NCBI GenBank assembly: GCA_015661935.1
Contig: DQVD01000235.1
Location: 1-5,004, forward strand
Source of the DNA: Desulfocapsa sulfexigens
GTDB lineage: Bacteria > Desulfobacterota > Desulfobulbia > Desulfobulbales > Desulfocapsaceae
DNA length: 5,004 nucleotides
Direction: 5' to 3'
The position numbers and the translations under genes were made by a program. Positions within the stretch are counted from its first letter, which is position 1; each line of letters opens with the position of its first letter. Shown here piece by piece: positions 1 to 5,004 of the stretch. A model generated the notes under the pieces. The model did no database searches. It saw nothing but the letters and a program-made list of their open reading frames with translations, and had not been told where the DNA came from.

Positions 1-3000
1 ACATACTCTCCCATGACCTTCCCCATCTAACCAGGCTGGCTCCAAACCTTACCCTTCTGCAAAAGCCAATAATCGATACCCTCTATCTTTCTCCACTTGC
101 CTTTCCGGAAAACCCTTATCACCGCCTGGTGAAAGATTATCAAATCGTTCGGGACAGCGTGAACAATCCTGTTCAGGATGCAAAACTTGCCGGAAAGATA
201 TTTTGCGAACAGTGGGAAGCATTCAGCCAACAAATAGAGGCCTGTTCTGACGCCCCTCTACTTTATCGCAGTTTTTTTCACCGGGACAAACAGCTTTCCG
301 GCCTGTCAGCCGCAATGATGGAGATGGGCATATCACTTCTTGAAGATGATGATCTTTTGGAGAGTTTTACCTGGTTTATACGTGAAAAAGTTTGTGGAAA
401 AGCCTTGCAGTATCTTCTGGATCAACTGGCGGGTGACAGCATCAGCTTTCCACCACTTGCCTATGTTACAGCATGGCTCACTGTTGCCGGAGGAAACTCC
501 GTACTTCCGCCATGGGTGCGCCATCACTTCCCGGAGGTGCGCCTGATACTACAACAATTACGGGAAGTCCCGTGTAATAACGACGATTGTCACTACTGCA
601 GCAAACATCATAATCCCAGGTACTTTCTCAAAAACTTTTTCGGATTTGAAGATTTCAGATCAACTCCTGCCACCAGGGACGGGAAAAGCCTGCAGCAGGA
701 AATCGTACAGGCCGCAGCCACCAACCACTCCATCTTTGCCACCTTACCCACGGGCGGCGGCAAATCTCTCTGCTATCTTCTCCCGGCTCTTATGCGCTAT
801 CAGCGCCATAATGCACTAAGTATTGTAATCTCTCCCCTACAAGCCCTGATGAAGGATCAGGTTGACAATTTTTCCAGCCAGACAGGAACCGGTGTTGCGG
901 CAACCCTTTCGGGAATGATGACTCTTCCGGAACGTCGTGTGGTTCAGGAAGGTGTCCGACTGGGCGACATCGGTATTTTATACGTTTCGCCCGAGCAGCT
1001 ACGGAACAGTTCTTTTATCAATACCGTCAAACAGCGCGAAATCGGGGCCTGGATCTTTGATGAAGCCCACTGTCTCTCCAAATGGGGCCATGATTTCCGG
1101 CCCGATTACCTCTATTCCATCCGCTTTATCCGGGAGATGGCACAACGGGAAAAATCCAGCATCCCAGCCGTACAATGCTTTACCGCCACCGCGAAAAAGG
1201 ATGTGAAACGTGAGATCATTGACATACTCGGCCGGGAACTTGGAATCAAAATCATCGAATTTGAAGGAGGCCACGAACGTTCAAACCTGATTTATGAAGT
1301 GTATCCCACAAGTTCCTATGAAAAAAACGAAACCGTTCTGGAACTGCTCCGCATTCGATATCACGATTCCGGCAGTGTGGTTATTTACTGTGCCAGACGA
1401 AAAAGCACTGAAGAACTGGCAGAACTCCTGCAAACCGAAGGCTATAGTACCCAGGCATTTCACGCAGGCCTTGTTCCATCGGAAAAGAAACATATTCAGG
1501 AGGATTTTATAAAGGGTGATATCCCGATTATATGTGCAACAAATGCCTTTGGTATGGGAATTGATAAGGATAATGTGCGCCTTGTTATTCACTATGATAT
1601 CCCGGGTTCTCTTGAAAATTATCTACAGGAAGCAGGGCGCGCCGGACGGGATAGAAATACAGCCGAATGCATTCTTATCTTTACAGATCAGGATATTGAA
1701 ACCCAGTTCACCCTAAGCTCAATTTCAAGACTGACCAAACGTGAGATTGGGCAACTGTTACGGGGATTACGCTATGCCGCCAAAGGGAAGAATGAGCTGG
1801 TTCTCACCACCGGTGAACTTATGCGCCAGGAGGTTGTGGATCTTGATCCGGAAGAGATGTACGATGCTGATACCCGTGTAAGAACCGCGATTTCCTGGCT
1901 GGAACGGGCCGGATATCTGGAACGAAATGAGAACAATACCAGGGTGTTTCAGGGCGTTCCCCTTGTCCGCAATCTGGTAGAGGCCAAAGAAAAGATCGAT
2001 TCCCTTGGACTTTCAAAACGTCAGCAGGAGCGCTGGATGTCTATTCTTACAGCGATCATGGAAAACCGCACTCCAAACCGGGGTTTTAGCGCCGATGAGT
2101 TGGCGGGCCACAGTTCTTTTCAGAAAACCGAACATGATAAAGAGAGTGAAACAGAATCACAACGTGTTATCCGAACACTGCAGGATATGGCTGAGCAGGG
2201 TCTGCTGAACAAGGAAACCACTCTCACCGCTTATATTCGCCATAAAGTTGCGGGCAGCTCCATAAAACGTCTAAGGCAAACCTGTGCTCTGGAACAGGAT
2301 TTCTTAAAAGTTCTCGAACAGACAGCACCTGACACGGAAACGGAAAGTCATCTGGAAATTGATCTGAGACAGGTGAATCAAAAGCTACTGGATCTCGGCC
2401 ATGACTACGCCACACCTCGCAGCCTGAACCTGATTCTCCATGGACTGTCACTGGATGGCAAAGGAATTGCCGGACAAAAGGGCAGTGTTTCCATCCGGGA
2501 TCGTGGCTATCATCGGTTTTCCATGATGTTGCACAGGGACTGGAAATCTCTGAACACAACGGTGAAAATCCGTCAGCAGGCAGCGTTTAAGTCCCTGGAT
2601 GTTCTGGTGGCTTCGGTTCCAACCGACACTCAGGCAGGTGCAACCATTCTGGTGGAATTTACTCTCGAAAAGATCATTGATGAACTGAAACATGACATGC
2701 TTCTTCCCGATCTGAAAGATCCTTTAGCTGCCGCAGAACGTGCACTGACTTTTATGAACGAGCAGTCCATTATCGACCTGCAGCAGGGGCTTGCAGTGTT
2801 TCGTCAGGCCATGACCATAACGCTGAACATGGAGAAAAAAGGTGCTCGATACACAAACAGTGACTTTGCCCCGCTGAAAACCCATTATGGAGAACGCAAT
2901 TTCCAGATCCATGTGATGAACGAATATGCAAAACGGGCGCTCGACACCATCAATGCGGCAAGGAGGCTGGTGAGCTCTTACTTTCAGGATGAAAAGGAAG

Positions 3001-4988
3001 ATTTTATTAAACGTTTTTTCCCTGGCCGTGAAAAAACGTTGCAGAGAGCAACCAGTGAACAGTCCTACCAGCAAATTGTTGACGATCTCCACAATCCTGC
3101 CCAGGAGGCCATTGTTTCTGCAAAAACAAGCTGTAATATTCTGGTACTTGCAGGGCCGGGATCGGGAAAAACAAGAGTGGTTGCCCATCGTATAGCCTTT
3201 CTTCTCCGGGTGAAACGGGTTCGCCCCGGTTCCATCCTTGCCCTCTGCTATAATCGTTCTGCCGTCACGGGTCTGCGAAAACAGGTGAAGGATCTGATTG
3301 GGTGCGATATACAGCGAGTTACAACACTCACCTTCCATGGCCTGGCCCTTCGTATAACCGGCCGCTCACTTGCGGAGCAGACTCCTGATAAAACAAAATC
3401 AGAGATCGATTTTTCGGAACTGATACGGGATGCCATAAAACTGCTGAAAGGAGAGAGCAATGCGTTAGGCTTTGGTGATGGAGAACCCAGGGATGAGCTG
3501 ATTAACAGGTTCAGCCATATCCTGGTGGATGAATATCAGGACATTGACGCAGAACAATATACACTGATTTCCCTTCTGGCAGGCAGAAATCTCAAAGCAA
3601 GTGAGGAAAAGATGACCATCATGGCTGTTGGTGATGATGATCAGAATATCTATCGTTTCCGAGGCACAAATGTTGAGTTTATCCGTAAATTCCATCATGA
3701 CTACAAGGCGGACATCCACTATCTGACGGAAAACTACCGTTCAAGCGCAAATATTATTGCTGTTGCCAACCAGCTTATTCATCACAATCATGACAGGATG
3801 AAAACCGATCATCCAATCCGGATAAACAGCGGTAGAAAAACGCTGCCACCAGGCGGCAACCTGCAACAAAGCGACCCTGTCGGTCAGGGCAGAGTAGCAA
3901 TTCTTGCAATACCCGATACAAACACACAAGCATTAGCAGCATTACAGGAAATCAAAAGACTGCAACAGCCTGATAATAATTTCACTTACCCGAATTGTGC
4001 CATTTTAAGCAGGGAGTGGCAGGATCTTGACCAGATCCGCACTCTGTTTGAAGAGGAAAACATTCCTGTTTCCATCAACTGGGGCCGCTATAATTTCCCC
4101 GCCTTTACCCGCATTCGGGAAAATGAAAAACTCCTGAACTATTTACGAGAAAATATCACAAAAGAGATGCAGGCAAACACTCTTTTAAACCTGTTGTCAG
4201 CAAACCGGACGAAAAACAATATCTGGCAGGATAACCTTCGCAGTATAATTGACGACTGGGCTGAAGAAACAGCCAACACCGCACAACCGGTACCGGACAT
4301 TCTGGATTATCTGTATGAAACACTCAGCGATCAGCGCCGTTCCGGTAATCTGGGAAACGGAGTTTTCCTCTCCACGATACACTCCGTAAAGGGTATGGAA
4401 TTTGATCATATTTTTATTCTGGCAGATAACTGGCAGCAAAAACAGGGCGCAGAACTCGAGGAAGAGCGACGTCTCTTTTATGTTGCCATGTCACGGGCAA
4501 GAGAATCACTCCATCTTTTTTCACAGCAGCCCACAAACAAAAGCAAAACGAAAAAACATCCCCACACCTCACTTCTGGAAGGAGAAGAAATTTTTCGCAA
4601 AATAGTCGATCAAAAAGAATCAAACAAACAGCCACACTTTCGCTATGAAATTCTGGGTATGAAAGAGCTTTACATCGACTATGGCGGTAAAAAAGCATCC
4701 TCCCACCCCATACATAAAGAATTAAGCAGACTGCAACCCGGTGACACCCTGCAGCTTAAAGAACGCAACAAGCAATTGGAACTGCTAAGCAGGGGAATAC
4801 CAGTGGCCCGTCTCTCAAAAAGTACTGCCAAACGCTGGCGATCCCTACTGAAATCCATTAAAACTGCAAAGATTATTGCCATTACCGTGCGACATCGAGA
4901 TGATAGCAAAGATAATGCCTTTATAGACCGCTATCTAATGGACAGTTGGGAATTACCCATTGTTGAGCTTAAGATTGGCATTGAGTGA
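1..4988 (+). CDS. Exonuclease-RecQ-UvrD fusion helicase (5' partial)
   Basis: Cytoplasmic DNA-processing enzyme that joins three activities: a DEDD-type 3'-5' exonuclease, an ATP-dependent RecQ (SF2) helicase and a UvrD/Rep-type (SF1) helicase. The first complete codon is at 3-5 and the frame stays open to TGA at 4986-4988, giving 1661 visible residues. GTG at 129 is an in-frame candidate start, but it has no Shine-Dalgarno sequence just upstream. The 42 codons before it read as conserved exonuclease sequence (SHDLPHL, then IDTLYLSPLAFPENPYHRL), so the true start is upstream of the window. Counting from 129, both Walker A motifs (K212, K1014), both motif II boxes (DEAH 311-314, DEYQ 1134-1137) and both motif VI arginine regions are intact, so both motors look active. 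E. coli RecQ is 609 residues and UvrD is 720. No frameshift or internal stop is seen. The domain calls are firm, while the biological role (repair, recombination or defence) is inference. Confidence 0.95.
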   Translation, partial: ILSHDLPHLTRLAPNLTLLQKPIIDTLYLSPLAFPENPYHRLVKDYQIVRDSVNNPVQDAKLAGKIFCEQWEAFSQQIEACSDAPLLYRSFFHRDKQLSGLSAAMMEMGISLLEDDDLLESFTWFIREKVCGKALQYLLDQLAGDSISFPPLAYVTAWLTVAGGNSVLPPWVRHHFPEVRLILQQLREVPCNNDDCHYCSKHHNPRYFLKNFFGFEDFRSTPATRDGKSLQQEIVQAAATNHSIFATLPTGGGKSLCYLLPALMRYQRHNALSIVISPLQALMKDQVDNFSSQTGTGVAATLSGMMTLPERRVVQEGVRLGDIGILYVSPEQLRNSSFINTVKQREIGAWIFDEAHCLSKWGHDFRPDYLYSIRFIREMAQREKSSIPAVQCFTATAKKDVKREIIDILGRELGIKIIEFEGGHERSNLIYEVYPTSSYEKNETVLELLRIRYHDSGSVVIYCARRKSTEELAELLQTEGYSTQAFHAGLVPSEKKHIQEDFIKGDIPIICATNAFGMGIDKDNVRLVIHYDIPGSLENYLQEAGRAGRDRNTAECILIFTDQDIETQFTLSSISRLTKREIGQLLRGLRYAAKGKNELVLTTGELMRQEVVDLDPEEMYDADTRVRTAISWLERAGYLERNENNTRVFQGVPLVRNLVEAKEKIDSLGLSKRQQERWMSILTAIMENRTPNRGFSADELAGHSSFQKTEHDKESETESQRVIRTLQDMAEQGLLNKETTLTAYIRHKVAGSSIKRLRQTCALEQDFLKVLEQTAPDTETESHLEIDLRQVNQKLLDLGHDYATPRSLNLILHGLSLDGKGIAGQKGSVSIRDRGYHRFSMMLHRDWKSLNTTVKIRQQAAFKSLDVLVASVPTDTQAGATILVEFTLEKIIDELKHDMLLPDLKDPLAAAERALTFMNEQSIIDLQQGLAVFRQAMTITLNMEKKGARYTNSDFAPLKTHYGERNFQIHVMNEYAKRALDTINAARRLVSSYFQDEKEDFIKRFFPGREKTLQRATSEQSYQQIVDDLHNPAQEAIVSAKTSCNILVLAGPGSGKTRVVAHRIAFLLRVKRVRPGSILALCYNRSAVTGLRKQVKDLIGCDIQRVTTLTFHGLALRITGRSLAEQTPDKTKSEIDFSELIRDAIKLLKGESNALGFGDGEPRDELINRFSHILVDEYQDIDAEQYTLISLLAGRNLKASEEKMTIMAVGDDDQNIYRFRGTNVEFIRKFHHDYKADIHYLTENYRSSANIIAVANQLIHHNHDRMKTDHPIRINSGRKTLPPGGNLQQSDPVGQGRVAILAIPDTNTQALAALQEIKRLQQPDNNFTYPNCAILSREWQDLDQIRTLFEEENIPVSINWGRYNFPAFTRIRENEKLLNYLRENITKEMQANTLLNLLSANRTKNNIWQDNLRSIIDDWAEETANTAQPVPDILDYLYETLSDQRRSGNLGNGVFLSTIHSVKGMEFDHIFILADNWQQKQGAELEEERRLFYVAMSRARESLHLFSQQPTNKSKTKKHPHTSLLEGEEIFRKIVDQKESNKQPHFRYEILGMKELYIDYGGKKASSHPIHKELSRLQPGDTLQLKERNKQLELLSRGIPVARLSKSTAKRWRSLLKSIKTAKIIAITVRHRDDSKDNAFIDRYLMDSWELPIVELKIGIE
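3..206 (+). other. C-terminal half of DnaQ/RNase T-like 3'-5' exonuclease domain
   Basis: The visible part covers the Exo II and Exo III regions. Exo II reads ILSHDLPHL at 3-29. The partial codon before it ends in 'ac', compatible with Asn and so with the usual HNxxxxD pattern; the metal-binding Asp would be the codon at 15-17. Next comes IDTLYLSPLAFPENPYHRL, the typical stretch leading into Exo III. The last acidic residue is probably D17 (codon 177-179) in NNPVQDAKLAG. The Exo I DxE motif must lie upstream of the window. At the place where DEDDh enzymes carry His (five residues before the last Asp) there is Asn (N12, codon 162-164), so activity cannot be assumed. The domain call rests on motif recognition in a fragment. 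Confidence 0.8.
207..563 (+). other. Helical connector between exonuclease and RecQ parts
   Basis: Residues 28-145 show no catalytic motif. The stretch looks mostly alpha-helical, with an acidic patch LLEDDDLLESF near 70-80. A more conserved-looking segment follows (AYVTAWLTVAGGNSVLPPWV at 111-130, then RHHFPE). I recognise this AGGNSVLPPWVRHxFPE-like segment as recurring in the large exonuclease-RecQ fusion proteins, but I know of no function for it. It may position the exonuclease relative to the RecQ motor, which is inference. Confidence 0.5.
573..611 (+). other. Possible zinc-binding Cys/His cluster before the RecQ core
   Basis: Residues 149-161 hold Cys149, Cys154 and Cys157, followed by His160 and His161, in the pattern C-x4-C-x2-C-x2/3-H. 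The spacing fits a small zinc knuckle directly before the first helicase motif. Standard RecQ proteins carry their four-Cys zinc site after motif VI. Here only one Cys (C514) lies between motif VI and residue 718, so that site is absent. The N-terminal cluster may take over its structural role. Metal binding is inferred from spacing alone. Confidence 0.55.
636..1688 (+). other. RecQ-type SF2 DNA helicase core
   Basis: All RecQ motifs appear in order. Motif 0: FRSTPATRDGKSLQQEIV (176-193), with a longer than usual gap between FR and the Gln. Motif I (Walker A): TLPTGGGKSLCYLLPA (205-220), Lys212. Ia: VISPLQALMKDQV (233-245). II with the RecQ aromatic-rich loop: DEAHCLSKWGHDFRPDY (311-327), Trp319 and Phe323. 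III: FTATA (351-355). IV: VVIYCARRKS (417-426). V: ATNAFGMGIDKDNVRLVIHY (470-489). VI: QEAGRAGRD (500-508). The aromatic loop couples ssDNA binding to ATP hydrolysis in characterised RecQ proteins and separates this from generic DEAH helicases. K212 to D311 is 99 residues, close to E. coli RecQ. Expected activity is ATP-dependent 3'-5' unwinding. Confidence 0.96.
1791..1964 (+). other. Winged-helix-like segment after the RecQ core
   Basis: Residues about 555-612 include the helix-turn-strand-like stretch TRVRTAISWLERAGYLERNE (582-601) followed by NNTRVFQGV. A helix ending in 'LERAGYLER' before a short beta hairpin is typical of winged-helix folds, and it sits roughly where RecQ proteins carry their RQC winged helix. 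The zinc subdomain that normally precedes the winged helix is not present. The fold is inferred from pattern only and needs structure prediction. Confidence 0.45.
1965..3080 (+). other. Uncharacterised middle region between the two helicases
   Basis: Residues about 613-984 match no catalytic motif I recognise. The region begins with helical, charged sequence, including a hydrophilic segment KTEHDKESETESQR (666-679) that is probably a flexible loop. A second possible helix-turn-helix area lies around RVIRTLQDMAEQGLLNKE (679-696). It continues through GLSLDGKGIAGQKGSVSIRD (772-791) with glycine-rich beta-like character, and later long amphipathic helices (about 840-960) that could form coiled-coil or bundle contacts. 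No HRDC domain was recognised. It is most likely a DNA-binding or scaffold region joining the two motors, which is inference. Confidence 0.5.
3010..3040. repeat. Perfect 11-bp inverted repeat inside the gene
   Basis: Arms aacgttttttc (3010-3020) and gaaaaaacgtt (3030-3040) are exact reverse complements around a 9-base loop, cctggccgt. In the mRNA they would form a hairpin whose arms encode lysine- and phenylalanine-rich sequence just before the second helicase (residues about 961-971). There is no T run after the stem, so it is not a standard terminator. It may be chance arising from A- and T-rich codons. Confidence 0.6.
3081..4526 (+). other. UvrD/Rep-type SF1 DNA helicase domain, compact form
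   Basis: SF1A motifs appear in order. Q motif: NPAQEAIV (989-996). I: AGPGSGKTRVV (1008-1018), Lys1014. Ia: ILALCYNRSAVTGLRKQV (1036-1053), where UvrD-like enzymes usually have TFTNKAA. Ib: TLTFHGLALRI (1066-1076). II: ILVDEYQDID (1131-1140). III: VGDDDQNIYRFRG (1167-1179). IV: YLTENYRSS (1198-1206). V: STIHSVKGMEFDHIFI (1415-1430). VI: EEERRLFYVAMSRARESL (1444-1461). The Walker Lys to the motif II Glu is 121 residues against 186 in E. coli UvrD (K35 to E221), so the 1B insertion is much reduced; the 2B region between motifs IV and V also looks short. The predicted activity is 3'-5' translocation or unwinding. Motifs for ATP binding and hydrolysis are complete. Confidence 0.95.
4638..4985 (+). 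other. C-terminal accessory module, possibly HIRAN-like
   Basis: After a basic, hydrophilic linker (residues about 1466-1500, with KSKTKKHPH), residues 1504-1619 form a separate module. It starts with YEILGMKELYIDYGGKK and continues HPIHKELSRLQPGDTLQL, with alternating hydrophobic residues suggesting beta strands. Then comes IPVARLSKSTAKRWRSLL (1557-1574), a strand followed by a helix. It ends WELPIVELKI. A 'vgrLsk..a..w..ll' strand-helix pattern inside a small beta barrel is reminiscent of HIRAN domains, which bind 3' DNA ends in some helicases. The likeness is weak; it could be another small OB- or SH3-like barrel. Confidence 0.4.
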
Positions 4989-5004
4989 AAGATACAACAA
5001 AGCA
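4985..5004 (+). CDS. Possible start of a downstream, translationally coupled gene (3' partial)
   Basis: GTG at 4985-4987 overlaps the TGA stop at 4986-4988 in the four-base arrangement GTGA, common between genes of one operon. Reading on gives MKDTTK before the window ends. TTG at 4981 gives an alternative, MSERYNKA. Both frames stay open, but for too few codons to mean anything. The only purine-rich match upstream is GAG at 4965-4967, which is weak and rather distant. No product can be named, and the real next start may lie outside the window. Confidence 0.2.

Noticed and set aside
129..131. GTG as the start codon of the long gene
   Set aside because: The frame is open to the window edge, the upstream codons encode conserved exonuclease sequence, and no ribosome binding site precedes the GTG.
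558..578. Imperfect hairpin around cgggaagtcccg
   Set aside because: The stem is short with a bulge and lies in coding sequence next to the Cys/His cluster; likely chance.
3010..3040. Rho-independent terminator
   Set aside because: The stem is A/T-rich with no T run after it, and it lies in the middle of an intact reading frame.
2724..3338. Minus-strand reading frame of 204 codons
   Set aside because: It lies wholly opposite well-supported coding sequence including the SF1 Walker A motif, and its translation shows no recognisable domain.
4287..4296. Ten-base palindrome ccggtaccgg
   Set aside because: It is short, within coding sequence, and expected by chance; nothing ties it to an operator or recombination site.
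1..5004. Mobile element, CRISPR array or RNA gene
   Set aside because: One reading frame fills the window; no terminal repeats, spaced direct repeats, transposase motifs or tRNA/rRNA-like sequence were seen.

Overview
The window is filled by one very long plus-strand gene. It runs in from beyond the left edge and stops at 4986-4988. The frame is open from the first bases, so a protein beginning at the GTG at 129 would be N-terminally truncated. In the 42 codons before that GTG I can read the second half of a DnaQ/RNase T-like (DEDD) 3'-5' exonuclease domain. At least 1661 residues lie in the window, and the whole protein is probably about 1750.

Order of parts along the gene: end of the exonuclease domain (3-206); a helical connecting region (207-563); a small Cys/His cluster that may bind zinc (573-611); a complete RecQ-type superfamily 2 helicase core (about 636-1688); a winged-helix-like stretch (about 1791-1964); a long region of unknown function (about 1965-3080); a complete but compact UvrD/Rep-type superfamily 1 helicase (about 3081-4526); and a C-terminal accessory module of about 115 residues, possibly HIRAN-like (about 4638-4985). 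Residue numbers in the entries count the GTG at 129 as residue 1. This is for convenience only, since I do not think it is the real start. One exonuclease and two helicase motors, all expected to work on 3'-ended strands, in a single chain points to DNA repair, recombination restart or DNA processing. A defence role is possible but nothing in the window shows it. I recognise the overall architecture as one that recurs in large bacterial proteins annotated as 'RecQ family ATP-dependent DNA helicase'; I know of no characterised member.

The last bases, GTGA at 4985-4988, could be a start/stop overlap with a following gene, but only about 20 bases remain. There are no RNA genes, mobile elements, CRISPR arrays or visible promoters. 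A perfect 11-bp inverted repeat (3010-3040) lies inside the gene just before the second helicase.

The organism is bacterial, probably Gram-negative with moderate GC (judged by eye, not counted). A gammaproteobacterium or a Desulfobacterota-like lineage would fit, but this is a weak guess.
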